From NCBI RefSeq assembly GCF_014836715.1, contig NZ_JACSQI010000006.1, positions 62,001 through 126,000 on the forward strand: a DNA stretch of 64,000 bases, in the 5' to 3' direction. The notes below the pieces were generated by a model. The model saw nothing but the letters and a program-made list of their open reading frames with translations. It searched no databases and was not told the origin of the DNA. The translations under genes and the position numbers were made by a program. The DNA comes from Escherichia whittamii. Its GTDB lineage: Bacteria; Pseudomonadota; Gammaproteobacteria; Enterobacterales; Enterobacteriaceae. Numbering within the stretch: the first letter of the stretch is position 1; each line of letters begins with the position of its first letter. Below are positions 1-11,714 of the stretch, piece by piece.

Positions 1-1
1 T

Positions 2-535
2 GAGCAGACGCCGGAACAGCGCCAACAAACGCTGCAACGCCAGCGTCAGGCGCAGCAGTTAGCGGAACAGCAACGTCAGGCACAGCCGCCACGTGCATCT
101 GAACAAAGCTGGCAGCAACAGACGCGTACGTCGCAAGCTGCGCCAGTACAATCGCAACCGCGCCAGTCTAAACCGGCTTCTACCCAGCAACCGTATCAGG
201 ATCTGCTGCAAACGCCTGCGCATACTACCTCGCAGCCGAAGCCACAGCAGGCCGCACCAGTAGCACGCGCGGTTGAAGCGCCGAAACCAACAGCGGAGAA
301 GAAAGATGAACGTCGCTGGATGGTACAGTGCGGTTCATTTAAAGGTGCTGAACAGGCTGAGACTGTCCGTGCGCAGTTGGCTTTCGAAGGCTTTGACTCG
401 AAAATTACCACCAACAATGGCTGGAATCGTGTGGTCATCGGGCCGGTGAAAGGCAAAGAGAACGCTGACAGCACCCTCAATCGTTTGAAGATGGCAGGCC
501 ATACAAACTGCATTCGGCTCGCCACCGGGGGTTGA
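2..535 (+). CDS. ftsN: FtsN, essential cell division protein (C-terminal part)
   Basis: The 5' end lies outside the window; about 177 C-terminal residues remain. The first part is the Gln/Pro-rich linker typical of FtsN (many QQ, QPR and SKP runs). It is followed by the SPOR domain, starting near base 310 with RRWMVQCGSF and ending NCIRLATGG. FtsN is a bitopic inner-membrane protein that triggers septal peptidoglycan synthesis through FtsA and FtsQLB, and its SPOR domain binds denuded septal glycan. The two SPOR cysteines, in MVQCGSF and HTNCIR, match the pair known to form a stabilising disulfide. The stop codon overlaps the -35 element of the next operon. Identification is secure; only the N-terminus is missing, because of the window edge. 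Confidence 0.97.
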   Translation, partial: EQTPEQRQQTLQRQRQAQQLAEQQRQAQPPRASEQSWQQQTRTSQAAPVQSQPRQSKPASTQQPYQDLLQTPAHTTSQPKPQQAAPVARAVEAPKPTAEKKDERRWMVQCGSFKGAEQAETVRAQLAFEGFDSKITTNNGWNRVVIGPVKGKENADSTLNRLKMAGHTNCIRLATGG

Positions 536-558
536 AACCCTCAAAATCTCCCCCATCT
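531..558 (+). promoter_or_regulatory. sigma-32 (heat-shock) promoter of hslVU
   Basis: A -35 like GTTGAAA at 531-537 is followed, after about 13 bases, by the -10 CCCCATCT at 551-558. Both fit the sigma-32 consensus (CTTGAAA / CCCCATnT), and hslVU is a known heat-shock operon. The -35 lies on the ftsN stop codon (533-535). Confidence 0.75.
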
Positions 559-571
559 ATACTTTCATTAT

Positions 572-593
572 GCCCCGTACAATTGTGCGGGGC
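572..593 (+). promoter_or_regulatory. 5' leader stem-loop of hslVU mRNA
   Basis: GCCCCGTAC and its complement GTGCGGGGC form a strong hairpin just after the expected transcription start and before the hslV GTG at 628. A 5'-proximal stem-loop is known to stabilise hslVU mRNA in E. coli. There is no U-tract after it, so it is not a terminator. Confidence 0.7.
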
Positions 594-627
594 TTGAATT
601 CTGTATTCCTAACCAAGGGGTCTGCTC

Positions 628-1158
628 GTGACAACTATAGTAAGCGTACGCCGTAATGGCCACGTAGTAATCGCCGGTGATGGTCAGGCCACACTGGGTA
701 ACACTGTAATGAAAGGCAACGTTAAAAAAGTTCGCCGCCTGTATAACGATAAAGTGATCGCAGGCTTTGCCGGCGGCACGGCGGATGCCTTCACGCTGTT
801 CGAACTGTTTGAACGTAAACTGGAAATGCATCAGGGCCATCTGGTTAAAGCAGCGGTTGAGCTGGCAAAAGACTGGCGTACTGATCGCATGTTGCGCAAA
901 CTTGAAGCACTGCTGGCGGTCGCAGACGAAACTGCATCGCTTATCATCACTGGTAACGGTGACGTGGTACAGCCAGAAAATGATCTTATTGCTATCGGCT
1001 CCGGCGGCCCTTACGCCCAGGCTGCGGCACGCGCTCTGTTAGAAAACACAGAACTTAGCGCCCGTGAAATTGCTGAAAAGGCGTTGGATATTGCAGGCGA
1101 TATTTGCATCTATACCAACCATTTCCATACCATCGAAGAATTAAGCTACAAAGCGTAA
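628..1158 (+). CDS. hslV: HslV (ClpQ), peptidase subunit of the HslVU protease
   Basis: HslV is the 176-residue proteasome beta-type peptidase that forms a double hexamer capped by HslU and degrades misfolded and regulatory proteins in the cytoplasm. The start is GTG, followed directly by Thr-Thr: after Met removal Thr2 is the N-terminal nucleophile, which fixes the start. The [14 protein letters not shown] segment near residues 18-31 and the GSGGPYA segment near residue 124 are family hallmarks. Length equals the K-12 protein. It is the first gene of the hslVU operon, 9 bases upstream of hslU, with a sigma-32-like promoter and a leader stem-loop ahead of it. Confidence 0.98.
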
Positions 1159-1167
1159 GGATCTCCC

Positions 1168-2499
1168 ATGTCTGAAATGACCCCACGCGAAATCGTCAGC
1201 GAACTTGATAAGCACATCATCGGCCAGGATAACGCCAAGCGTTCCGTGGCGATTGCACTGCGTAACCGCTGGCGCCGCATGCAGCTCAACGAAGAGTTGC
1301 GCCATGAAGTGACCCCGAAAAACATTCTGATGATCGGCCCGACCGGCGTCGGTAAAACTGAAATCGCCCGTCGTCTGGCTAAACTGGCGAACGCGCCGTT
1401 CATCAAAGTTGAAGCGACCAAATTCACCGAAGTCGGTTATGTAGGTAAAGAAGTCGATTCTATTATCCGCGACCTGACCGATGCCGCAGTGAAAATGGTG
1501 CGTGTACAAGCTATCGAGAAAAACCGTTATCGCGCTGAAGAACTGGCAGAAGAACGTATTCTCGACGTGCTGATCCCACCGGCTAAAAACAACTGGGGAC
1601 AGACCGAACAGCAGCAGGAACCGTCCGCTGCTCGTCAGGCATTCCGCAAAAAACTGCGTGAAGGCCAGCTCGATGACAAAGAAATCGAGATCGATCTTGC
1701 CGCAGCACCGATGGGCGTTGAAATTATGGCGCCTCCGGGAATGGAAGAGATGACCAGCCAGCTGCAGTCTATGTTCCAGAATCTGGGCGGCCAGAAGCAA
1801 AAAGCACGTAAGCTGAAAATCAAAGACGCCATGAAGCTGCTGATTGAAGAAGAAGCGGCGAAGCTGGTGAATCCGGAAGAACTGAAGCAAGACGCTATCG
1901 ATGCCGTTGAACAGCACGGGATCGTGTTTATCGACGAAATCGACAAAATCTGTAAGCGCGGCGAATCCTCCGGCCCGGACGTTTCTCGTGAAGGCGTTCA
2001 GCGCGACTTGCTGCCGCTGGTAGAAGGTTGCACCGTTTCCACCAAACACGGGATGGTCAAAACCGATCACATTCTGTTTATCGCTTCTGGCGCGTTCCAG
2101 GTAGCGAAACCGTCTGACCTGATCCCGGAACTGCAAGGTCGTCTGCCGATCCGCGTTGAGCTGCAGGCCCTGACCACCAGCGACTTTGAGCGTATTCTGA
2201 CCGAACCGAATGCCTCTATCACCGTGCAGTACAAAGCACTGATGGCGACCGAAGGCGTGAATATTGAGTTCACCGACTCTGGTATCAAACGCATTGCAGA
2301 AGCTGCATGGCAGGTAAACGAATCTACCGAAAACATCGGTGCGCGTCGTTTACATACCGTTCTGGAGCGTTTGATGGAAGAGATTTCTTACGACGCCAGC
2401 GATTTAAGCGGTCAAACCATCACTATTGACGCAGATTATGTGAGCAAACATCTGGATGCGTTGGTGGCAGATGAAGATCTGAGCCGTTTTATCCTATAA
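1168..2499 (+). CDS. hslU: HslU (ClpY), ATPase subunit of the HslVU protease
   Basis: HslU is a 443-residue AAA+ unfoldase. Walker A is GPTGVGKT at residues 57-64 and Walker B is GIVFIDEID at about 251-259. Between them lies the I-domain insert (about residues 110-240) that receives substrates. The C-terminus ends in RFIL, the tail that docks into and activates HslV. Length and gene order match K-12. It is co-transcribed with hslV and closed by a terminator hairpin at 2530. No odd features. Confidence 0.98.
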   Translation: MSEMTPREIVSELDKHIIGQDNAKRSVAIALRNRWRRMQLNEELRHEVTPKNILMIGPTGVGKTEIARRLAKLANAPFIKVEATKFTEVGYVGKEVDSIIRDLTDAAVKMVRVQAIEKNRYRAEELAEERILDVLIPPAKNNWGQTEQQQEPSAARQAFRKKLREGQLDDKEIEIDLAAAPMGVEIMAPPGMEEMTSQLQSMFQNLGGQKQKARKLKIKDAMKLLIEEEAAKLVNPEELKQDAIDAVEQHGIVFIDEIDKICKRGESSGPDVSREGVQRDLLPLVEGCTVSTKHGMVKTDHILFIASGAFQVAKPSDLIPELQGRLPIRVELQALTTSDFERILTEPNASITVQYKALMATEGVNIEFTDSGIKRIAEAAWQVNESTENIGARRLHTVLERLMEEISYDASDLSGQTITIDADYVSKHLDALVADEDLSRFIL

Positions 2500-2529
2500 T
2501 CGCGTTCAATCATTTTCATCATTGTTTGA

Positions 2530-2556
2530 TGGGGCTGAAAGGCCCCATTTTTATTG
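2530..2556 (+). terminator. rho-independent terminator after hslVU
   Basis: TGGGGCT-GAAA-GGCCCCA forms a GC-rich hairpin followed by a T-rich run (TTTTTATT). It sits between the hslU stop (2499) and the menA start (2566). Confidence 0.85.
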
Positions 2557-2565
2557 GCGCGTATT

Positions 2566-3492
2566 ATGACTGAACAACAAATTAGCCGAACTCAGGCGTG
2601 GCTGGAAAGTTTACGACCTAAAACCCTCCCCCTCGCCTTTGCTGCAATTATCGTCGGGACGGCGCTGGCATGGTGGCAAGGTCACTTCGATCCGCTGGTC
2701 GCTCTGCTGGCACTCATTACCGCCGGGCTGTTACAGATCCTCTCTAACCTCGCCAATGACTACGGTGATGCCGTCAAAGGTAGCGACAAACCTGACCGCA
2801 TTGGACCGCTGCGCGGCATGCAAAAAGGGGTCATTACCCAGCAAGAGATGAAACGGGCGCTCATTATTACCGTCGTGCTCATTTGCCTCTCCGGACTGGC
2901 GCTGGTCGCGGTGGCGTGTCATAACCTGGCTGATTTTGTCGGCTTTCTGATTCTTGGTGGGTTATCAATTATCGCCGCTATCACCTATACCGTGGGCAAT
3001 CGTCCTTATGGTTATATCGGCCTGGGTGATATTTCCGTACTGGTGTTCTTTGGCTGGTTGAGTGTGATGGGCAGCTGGTATTTGCAGGCACATACGCTGA
3101 TTCCGGCGCTGATCCTTCCAGCAACGGCCTGTGGTCTGCTGGCAACGGCGGTGCTCAACATTAACAATCTGCGTGATATCAATAGCGACCGCGAGAATGG
3201 CAAAAACACACTGGTAGTGCGCTTAGGTGAAGTGAACGCTCGTCGTTACCATGCCTGCCTGCTGATGGGCTCGCTGGTGTGTCTGGCGCTGTTTAATCTC
3301 TTTTCACTGCACAGCCTGTGGGGTTGGTTGTTCCTGTTAGCAACGCCGTTGTTGGTTAAACAGGCCCGTTATGTGATGCGTGAAATGGACCCGGCGGCGA
3401 TGCGTCCGATGCTGGAACGCACCGTCAAGGGAGCATTATTAACTAACCTGCTGTTTGTTTTGGGAATATTCTTAAGCCAGTGGGCTACTTAA
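2566..3492 (+). CDS. menA: MenA, 1,4-dihydroxy-2-naphthoate octaprenyltransferase
   Basis: MenA joins DHNA to octaprenyl diphosphate to give demethylmenaquinone, the membrane step of menaquinone synthesis. The 308-residue protein is strongly hydrophobic with about eight or nine membrane segments. The UbiA-family prenyl-diphosphate motif NDYGDAVKGSDKPDR lies at about residues 64-78, with a second Asp-rich motif NNLRDINSDREN near residue 205. The start was set at MTEQQ rather than 12 bases upstream, giving the K-12 length. It lies between the hslVU terminator and rraA. Confidence 0.97.
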   Translation: MTEQQISRTQAWLESLRPKTLPLAFAAIIVGTALAWWQGHFDPLVALLALITAGLLQILSNLANDYGDAVKGSDKPDRIGPLRGMQKGVITQQEMKRALIITVVLICLSGLALVAVACHNLADFVGFLILGGLSIIAAITYTVGNRPYGYIGLGDISVLVFFGWLSVMGSWYLQAHTLIPALILPATACGLLATAVLNINNLRDINSDRENGKNTLVVRLGEVNARRYHACLLMGSLVCLALFNLFSLHSLWGWLFLLATPLLVKQARYVMREMDPAAMRPMLERTVKGALLTNLLFVLGIFLSQWAT

Positions 3493-3584
3493 CTGACAAA
3501 TATCAATTAACAATTGATGATTTTGCCAACAACCCACATAGCGCGATATACTGAAAATTCTCGCAGCAACTGAATGTTAAGCCT

Positions 3585-4070
3585 ATGAAATACGATACTT
3601 CCGAGCTTTGTGACATCTATCAAGAAGATGTCAACGTCGTGGAACCGCTGTTCTCCAACTTTGGTGGACGGGCGTCGTTTGGCGGACAAATCATCACGGT
3701 AAAATGTTTCGAGGACAACGGGTTGCTGTACGATCTGCTCGAAAAGAATGGCCGTGGTCACGTACTTGTCGTCGATGGCGGTGGTTCTGTTCGTCGCGCA
3801 CTGGTCGATGCGGAACTGGCGCGTCTGGCGGTCCAAAATGAATGGGAAGGCCTGGTCATTTACGGCGCGGTGCGTCAGGTAGATGATCTGGAAGAGCTGG
3901 ACATCGGCATCCAGGCGATGGCCGCAATTCCGGTCGGTGCCGCTGGCGAAGGCATTGGCGAAAGCGATGTCCGCGTCAACTTTGGCGGCGTCACCTTCTT
4001 CTCCGGCGACCATCTCTATGCCGATAATACCGGGATTATTCTTTCAGAAGATCCGCTGGATATTGAATAA
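3585..4070 (+). CDS. rraA: RraA, regulator of RNase E activity (formerly MenG)
   Basis: RraA is a 161-residue protein, a ring-shaped trimer that binds the C-terminal scaffold of RNase E and the helicase RhlB, lowering mRNA decay. It was once misnamed menG because of its position next to menA. The sequence has the conserved [14 protein letters not shown] segment near residues 64-77 and the [15 protein letters not shown] stretch. Length and context agree with K-12. A terminator hairpin follows directly. It is 92 bases downstream of menA and probably has its own promoter in the AT-rich gap. Confidence 0.97.
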   Translation: MKYDTSELCDIYQEDVNVVEPLFSNFGGRASFGGQIITVKCFEDNGLLYDLLEKNGRGHVLVVDGGGSVRRALVDAELARLAVQNEWEGLVIYGAVRQVDDLEELDIGIQAMAAIPVGAAGEGIGESDVRVNFGGVTFFSGDHLYADNTGIILSEDPLDIE

Positions 4071-4085
4071 CTCTCTGCCATGTGC

Positions 4086-4116
4086 AAAAAAAGGGGAATT
4101 AAATTCCCCTTTTTTA
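4086..4116 (+). terminator. terminator after rraA
   Basis: AAAAAAGGGGAAT-TAA-ATTCCCCTTTTTT is a near-perfect inverted repeat with A-runs on the left and T-runs on the right, so it could work in both directions. It begins 16 bases after the rraA stop. Confidence 0.85.
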
Positions 4117-4330
4117 TATGTCAAATATTCATAGAGACTATCATTTGTTTTTGTTCAATTCATTTTAAATATCAATACTTCACATCTGACAATATAAATT
4201 AATTATCGACAAACCACTTCATAAAAATAATGCAGCATTAAAAGTTAATACCATATGGTAAATTAACCATTCCGGAAATAGCGATATAAATCATCGTTAG
4301 TAGCGAACGTATATATAATAAGGGATTGAT

Positions 4331-5047
4331 ATGAGATACGTTATCTTATTAATACTATGGATAATAACTGTTTTTCTTAGTCATCTTCAGCACAGCCACC
4401 TACTGTCTGGAGATCCTGGCATGGTTGGCGAGTATATCGGTTCAGTACTTCTGGGGCCGTTATTACTTCCCGTGCTTGTGTCAGGTATTCTGTGCGCATT
4501 CGCTAAAAAAACGCGTAACTTCGCCAGTTTTACTCGCGGGTGCTGCTGGGTATTGGGGGTATTGCTTTTATCCAACGTCGGCAATACATTTCGCATGATC
4601 ACCCCGTGGCAATATACGTTTGAGAATGCCGCTATTTCCGTGACTATCCCGAACAGACACTGGAAAACGATTTCCATTAGTACTGATAAAACCATTGATA
4701 TAAGAAGTGAAGATAATAGCGTCTTTATTTCTGCTTTCCGCCTGCCCGCAGGACGTAGCACCGATGACTCGCTGGAAGAGTTAAAGAAGATGCAGCGAGA
4801 CAATCTCAAGGATCAATACAATGAAGAAACCTTCCAGTTTCATGACTGTAATGCCAAACATTTCACCTGTAAGTATCAGGACGTGTTAATAAATTTTGAT
4901 GGTCAGCAAAAAAGAACCATCAGTGTTTACCTTGAAGATACCCCCAGGGCTGTGGGGCTCATTGCATTAATGAAGCCAGATACGGCAGATAAATATCACC
5001 AACAGGCGATGGAGATTATGTTGTCTGCTAAAAATGCAGTGAAGTAA
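4331..5047 (+). CDS. unidentified membrane-anchored protein (accessory gene between rraA and zapB)
   Basis: I do not recognise this 238-residue protein, and I recall no gene at this place in K-12, where rraA and zapB are neighbours. Three hydrophobic segments fill the first third (about residues 3-18, 34-57 and 67-83), followed by a soluble domain of about 150 residues ending QAMEIMLSAKNAVK. The soluble part has alternating beta-strand-like stretches (SVFISAFRLPAG, RTISVYLED) and two cysteines close together (FHDCNAKHFTCKY). The start is supported by AAGGGATTG just upstream. The preceding 210 bases are very AT-rich. It faces zapB convergently. The topology suggests membrane-anchored sensing or envelope work, but no function can be assigned. 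Confidence 0.75.
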   Translation: MRYVILLILWIITVFLSHLQHSHLLSGDPGMVGEYIGSVLLGPLLLPVLVSGILCAFAKKTRNFASFTRGCCWVLGVLLLSNVGNTFRMITPWQYTFENAAISVTIPNRHWKTISISTDKTIDIRSEDNSVFISAFRLPAGRSTDDSLEELKKMQRDNLKDQYNEETFQFHDCNAKHFTCKYQDVLINFDGQQKRTISVYLEDTPRAVGLIALMKPDTADKYHQQAMEIMLSAKNAVK

Positions 5048-5072
5048 AAAATAAGGCGCCTTACGGCGCCTC
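5044..5072 (-). terminator. terminator of zapB
   Basis: GGCGCC-TTAC-GGCGCC, extended by flanking AGA/TCT-type pairing, is followed on the minus strand by TTATTTTTTAC. It separates the convergent gene at 4331 from zapB and probably ends zapB. Confidence 0.7.
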
Positions 5073-5085
5073 TGAGTGGAAAAGA

Positions 5086-5379
<294 letters not shown>

Positions 5380-5579
5380 TTATCGGTGACGCCTTAATAA
5401 ATACGTGCGCGTTTTCGTTAGCTCCGATTGTATGAAGCCGCGCCATCGCTGTCCAGCGGCACGCCTTGTAGATTACGGTTTGCCACACTTTTCATCCTTC
5501 TCCTGGTGACATAATCCACACGAATAGAAAATGTTAATAAATTTGTTGCGTTAATGATCTAGCAAACATGCATCATGTA

Positions 5580-5690
5580 TAAACAGATGAAATAAATAGC
5601 GCGATAACGCTCATTTTATGACGAAGCACACACATTTTAAGTTCGATATTTCTCGTTTTCGCTCGTTAACGATAAGTTTACAGCATGCCT
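5580..5690 (+). promoter_or_regulatory. probable GlpR/CRP control region upstream of glpFKX
   Basis: The 424 bases between zapB and glpF contain no gene. In 5580-5690 there are repeated GlpR-like half sites: GATAACGCTCATT near 5603, AAGTTCGAT near 5639 and CGCTCGTTAACGATAAG near 5660. The GlpR consensus has TTCG/AACG half sites, and glpFK in K-12 has several GlpR operators plus CRP sites here. I cannot place each operator exactly. The rest of the gap should hold the zapB promoter. Confidence 0.5.
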
Positions 5691-5755
5691 ACAAGCATCG
5701 TGGAGGTCCGTGACTTTCACGCATACAACAAACATTAACTCTTCAGGATCCGATT

Positions 5756-8132
<2,377 letters not shown>

Positions 8133-8153
8133 TGTCAGGCACCTGAACCGATT

Positions 8154-8241
8154 GCCTGATGCGACGCTAACGCGTCTTATCAGGCCTACGGCCGATGCCA
8201 TTTGTGTAGGCCGGATAAGGCGTTCACGCCGCATCCGGCAT
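8154..8241 (+). repeat. REP pair (BIME) between glpK and glpX
   Basis: Two facing REP units: GCCTGATGCGACGCTAACGC... ending in TATCAGGCCTAC, then GTAGGCCGGATAAGGCG... ending in GCATCCGGCATG. Such elements can form stem-loops that protect upstream mRNA and bind gyrase or IHF. Confidence 0.9.
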
Positions 8242-8345
8242 GTCGCAGACTCTGAAACCGTGCGGGGACAACCCCGCACACATCAATAATCCGCTCCCTC
8301 CCCTGTGCTACACTTCGCGCCATTCCTTACTGCTTAGAGTTTGCT

Positions 8346-9356
8346 ATGAGACGAGAACTTGCCATCGAATTTTCCCGCGTCACCGAATCTGCGGCGCTGG
8401 CTGGCTACAAATGGTTAGGACGCGGCGATAAAAACACCGCTGACGGCGCAGCGGTTAACGCCATGCGCATTATGCTCAACCAGGTCAACATTGACGGCAC
8501 CATTGTCATTGGTGAAGGTGAAATCGACGAAGCGCCGATGCTCTACATAGGTGAAAAAGTCGGTACTGGTCGCGGCGACGCGGTGGATATTGCCGTTGAT
8601 CCGATTGAAGGCACGCGCATGACGGCGATGGGTCAGGCTAACGCGCTGGCGGTGCTGGCAGTAGGCGATAAAGGCTGCTTCCTCAACGCGCCAGATATGT
8701 ATATGGAAAAGCTGATCGTCGGACCGGGAGCTAAGGGCGTCATCGACCTGAACCTGCCGCTGGCGGATAACCTGCGCAATGTTGCGGCGGCACTCGGCAA
8801 GCCATTGAGCGAACTGACGGTAACTATTCTGGCGAAACCGCGACACGATGCGGTTATCGCAGAAATGCAGCAACTCGGCGTGCGCGTGTTTGCTATTCCG
8901 GATGGTGACGTTGCGGCCTCAATTCTCACCTGTATGCCTGACAGCGAAGTTGACGTGCTGTACGGCATTGGCGGTGCGCCGGAAGGCGTGGTTTCTGCGG
9001 CGGTGATCCGAGCGTTAGATGGCGATATGAATGGCCGTCTGCTGGCACGTCATGATGTCAAAGGCGACAACGAAGAAAATCGCCGCATTGGTGAACAGGA
9101 ACTGGCACGCTGCAAAGCGATGGGCATCGAAGCGGGTAAAGTGCTGCGTCTGGGCGATATGGCGCGCAGCGATAACGTTATCTTTTCCGCAACCGGTATC
9201 ACCAAAGGCGATCTGCTGGAAGGCATTAGCCGCAAAGGCAATATCGCCACTACCGAAACGCTGCTGATCCGTGGCAAATCTCGCACTATTCGTCGCATTC
9301 AGTCGATTCACTATCTGGATCGTAAAGACCCGGATATGCAGGTACACATTCTCTGA
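8346..9356 (+). CDS. glpX: GlpX, class II fructose-1,6-bisphosphatase
   Basis: GlpX hydrolyses fructose-1,6-bisphosphate to fructose-6-phosphate in gluconeogenesis, a Mn-dependent enzyme. At 336 residues it has the class II signatures GEGEIDEAPMLYIGEKVG (about residues 56-73) and VDPIEGTR with metal-binding Asp and Glu near residue 85. The same fold is shared with inositol monophosphatases. It is the third gene of the glp cluster and suits growth on glycerol. A strong terminator follows. Confidence 0.97.
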   Translation: MRRELAIEFSRVTESAALAGYKWLGRGDKNTADGAAVNAMRIMLNQVNIDGTIVIGEGEIDEAPMLYIGEKVGTGRGDAVDIAVDPIEGTRMTAMGQANALAVLAVGDKGCFLNAPDMYMEKLIVGPGAKGVIDLNLPLADNLRNVAAALGKPLSELTVTILAKPRHDAVIAEMQQLGVRVFAIPDGDVAASILTCMPDSEVDVLYGIGGAPEGVVSAAVIRALDGDMNGRLLARHDVKGDNEENRRIGEQELARCKAMGIEAGKVLRLGDMARSDNVIFSATGITKGDLLEGISRKGNIATTETLLIRGKSRTIRRIQSIHYLDRKDPDMQVHIL

Positions 9357-9376
9357 GTGATTTGATCGATTGAGCC

Positions 9377-9405
9377 TTCCAGTCCTTCGGGACTGGAATT
9401 TTTTT
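9377..9405 (+). terminator. terminator after glpX
   Basis: TTCCAGTCC-TTCG-GGACTGGAA is a hairpin closed by a stable UUCG tetraloop and followed by seven Ts. Confidence 0.92.
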
Positions 9406-9452
9406 GTTCGGAGAACGAAGATAAGGCAAGTCAATCAAAACAGGAGAAAAAC

Positions 9453-10199
9453 ATGGCTGATTGGGTAACAGGCAAAGTCACTAAAGTGCAGAACTGGACC
9501 GACGCCCTGTTTAGTCTCACCGTTCACGCTCCCGTGCTTCCGTTTACCGCCGGGCAATTCACCAAACTTGGCCTTGAAATTGATGGCGAACGCGTTCAGC
9601 GCGCCTACTCCTATGTTAACTCGCCCGATAATCCCGATCTGGAGTTTTACCTGGTCACCGTCCCCGATGGCAAATTAAGCCCGCGACTGGCGGCGCTAAC
9701 ACCGGGTGACGAAGTGCAAGTGGTTAGCGAGGCGGCAGGCTTCTTTGTGCTGGATGAAGTACCGGACTGCGAAACGCTATGGATGCTGGCGACCGGTACG
9801 GCGATTGGCCCTTATTTATCGATTCTGCAATTGGGCAAAGATTTAGATCGCTTCAAAAATCTGGTGCTGGTTCACGCCGCACGATATGCCGCCGACTTAA
9901 GCTATTTACCACTGATGCAGGAGCTGGAAAAACGCTACGAGGGGAAACTGCGCATTCAGACGGTGGTCAGTAGGGAAACGGCTGCGGGTTCGCTCACCGG
10001 GCGGATACCGGCGTTAATTGAAAGCGGTGAACTGGAAAACGCGGTTGGCCTGCCAATGGATAAAGAAACCAGCCATGTGATGCTGTGTGGTAATCCGCAA
10101 ATGGTGCGCGATACGCAACAACTGCTAAAAGAAACCCGGCAGATGACGAAACATTTACGTCGTCGACCGGGCCACATGACAGCGGAGCATTACTGGTAA
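9453..10199 (+). CDS. fpr: Fpr, ferredoxin/flavodoxin-NADP+ reductase
   Basis: Fpr is a 248-residue FAD enzyme that passes electrons from NADPH to flavodoxin and ferredoxin. These feed radical-SAM enzymes, methionine synthase and ribonucleotide reductase, and the gene is induced by superoxide through SoxS in K-12. The FAD-binding motif RAYSYVNSP is at about residues 50-58, the NADP-binding segment MLATGTAIGPYLSIL near 110-124, and the chain ends in the aromatic Trp248 typical of the bacterial subclass. It follows the glpX terminator and ends four bases from the convergent uspD. I did not locate a clear SoxS box. Confidence 0.97.
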   Translation: MADWVTGKVTKVQNWTDALFSLTVHAPVLPFTAGQFTKLGLEIDGERVQRAYSYVNSPDNPDLEFYLVTVPDGKLSPRLAALTPGDEVQVVSEAAGFFVLDEVPDCETLWMLATGTAIGPYLSILQLGKDLDRFKNLVLVHAARYAADLSYLPLMQELEKRYEGKLRIQTVVSRETAAGSLTGRIPALIESGELENAVGLPMDKETSHVMLCGNPQMVRDTQQLLKETRQMTKHLRRRPGHMTAEHYW

Positions 10200-10203
10200 G
10201 CGG

Positions 10204-10632
10204 TTACTTATCGATAAACGGCACGATGAGCAGGTCCGCACTCAACTTATTGATCATCCCGCGGTATGCCGGCATCAAACGGTTGATAAATGAGTGGTGA
10301 TGACCACAGACAAGGAGGTCGCACTGCTCATTTTGCATAATTTCTAGCAGTGTTTCCGGCATTTCTCCGCGCTCAATACGCAGTTTTGTCTTCGGCCACT
10401 GAATATTTTTCGTCAGTTTATACAGCTTGTTATCCGACTTATCTTTCAACAGTTGAAGAATATCTTCTGTTGCAGGGAAGTAAATGCCCGGATACAACTC
10501 ACTTAAGCCATCATCAATATGAATTAACGTCAGGTGAGCGTCATTATGTCTGGCGAGATCCAGGGCTTTGTTCACCAGTAAGGCATCTTCTTCATTTCCG
10601 GAAATTGCCACGCCAATGTGTTTATAAGCCAT
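10204..10632 (-). CDS. uspD: UspD, universal stress protein
   Basis: UspD is a 142-residue single-domain universal stress protein of the UspA class (Rossmann-like fold). The N-terminus [16 protein letters not shown] and the C-terminal [10 protein letters not shown] fit the family. [18 protein letters not shown] sits where other Usps have GxxGHxxxxxxxxG, with HHHS here, in keeping with the non-ATP-binding UspA/C/D branch. E. coli UspD helps survival under superoxide and UV stress. It lies 30 bases downstream of yiiS on the same strand and is probably co-transcribed with it. Confidence 0.95.
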   Translation of the reverse strand: MAYKHIGVAISGNEEDALLVNKALDLARHNDAHLTLIHIDDGLSELYPGIYFPATEDILQLLKDKSDNKLYKLTKNIQWPKTKLRIERGEMPETLLEIMQNEQCDLLVCGHHHSFINRLMPAYRGMINKLSADLLIVPFIDK

Positions 10633-10662
10633 GTTTAACTCCTTCCTTCTAAAGCGACTCCA

Positions 10663-10962
10663 TCAAGCTAACGAACGCAGGGATAACTCAAAAATAATCA
10701 TCTCGGCCTGGCATGAGAAGGTGAAGGCCGCATCAAGCTCAACTTGCCCCTCCAGATCCTTAATCTTATAGGCCACACTGGCCCCTTCATCCGCAGAGGA
10801 TGCAGTGGCGGCAAGCTCTTTCAGTTTGGTCATAAAGGACTCTGCTTCTTCGCGGGTGGCAAAAAAGCGCGAAAACTTACTGGTACAGTTGTCGTTATCA
10901 ATCACCGTACCGATATCAATCGCACATCCTTTAGTACTGCATTTATCTACGACATCTTTCAT
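10663..10962 (-). CDS. yiiS: YiiS, UPF0381/DUF406 family protein
   Basis: A 99-residue cytoplasmic protein of a small enterobacterial family (related to YfcZ) without an established biochemical role. The start [24 protein letters not shown] contains two cysteines, and a helical middle part ([20 protein letters not shown]) is followed by a beta-rich end. It is the first gene of a probable yiiS-uspD operon, so a stress role has been suggested by context. The 211 bases upstream, up to the end of yiiR, show no gene and should carry its promoter. Confidence 0.93.
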   Translation of the reverse strand: MKDVVDKCSTKGCAIDIGTVIDNDNCTSKFSRFFATREEAESFMTKLKELAATASSADEGASVAYKIKDLEGQVELDAAFTFSCQAEMIIFELSLRSLA

Positions 10963-11173
10963 AGGGCACCTCTGTATATTCGCCTCTCTGTCGATTACGA
11001 CTTAAGAATAATGCGCCGTTAAGAGAAGAACAAACAAGTAATGATCTTATGGATTACCATTTTTTTTGATATTGCTTAAGGTGAGGAAATGAGGAGGATT
11101 TTCCGGGCATTGTCATATCCTGCGTGGAAATAACGATCCCGGAAAAAAATAGCAATAAGAGATATATTAAAGG

Positions 11174-11614
11174 TTAATTACTTGATTTATTGTCGGCTTT
11201 ATACTTCACATCCAGAGTATCTTTGCCAAATTTATTTTCGCCCTGCGTACCGACAAATGCGCCAAGATCAATAAGCATCATCACCAGAATCAACGTCGGG
11301 ACAAAACGCCCAACCGTCCATTGCCAGACGCCCGGTAAAATCGCCCAGTTACCCGCCAGCAGCATCCACGCTACAATCATCAAAAATGCCCATGCGCCGG
11401 AACGCCCGCGATCGTGCAGCCGTTTGACCGTTACTGCCGCTGTCGGCCAAAGTAAGCACACCAGGCAAAACGCGGCGGTCTGGATATCGAGTAAGTTTTT
11501 ACCTGCCAGTGAGAAAAGCACCAGCATGCCAACGAACCAGAGGCCAATCCAAATCCAGAAATCACGGCGCCCAATACGCCCTTTAAACGAGAATAACCAT
11601 TGCTGTATGGTCAT
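11174..11614 (-). CDS. yiiR: YiiR, DUF805 family inner-membrane protein
   Basis: A 146-residue protein with four hydrophobic segments. The opening IQQWLFSFKGRIGRRDFWIWIGLW is the DUF805 signature (an FxGRIxRxxFW-type motif), and VKRLHDRGRSG in the middle is the second conserved block. No function is established for the family. It is transcribed divergently from yiiQ across 100 bases. Length and position match K-12. Confidence 0.93.
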   Translation of the reverse strand: MTIQQWLFSFKGRIGRRDFWIWIGLWFVGMLVLFSLAGKNLLDIQTAAFCLVCLLWPTAAVTVKRLHDRGRSGAWAFLMIVAWMLLAGNWAILPGVWQWTVGRFVPTLILVMMLIDLGAFVGTQGENKFGKDTLDVKYKADNKSSN

Positions 11615-11714
11615 GTAAGTTCCTTGATGGTTGTCTTTTCCAGGATTCTACCCTTTTGACAAGGGAGACAGATATCGTTTTAATCGGAGTCAGTCATAAC
11701 AAAAGGTACTGTCG

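Noticed and set aside
1141-2136. Long open frame on the minus strand inside hslU (331 codons)
   Set aside because: It lies wholly opposite conserved hslU/hslV codons, has Phe/Arg/His-rich composition typical of antisense shadows, and no ribosome site.
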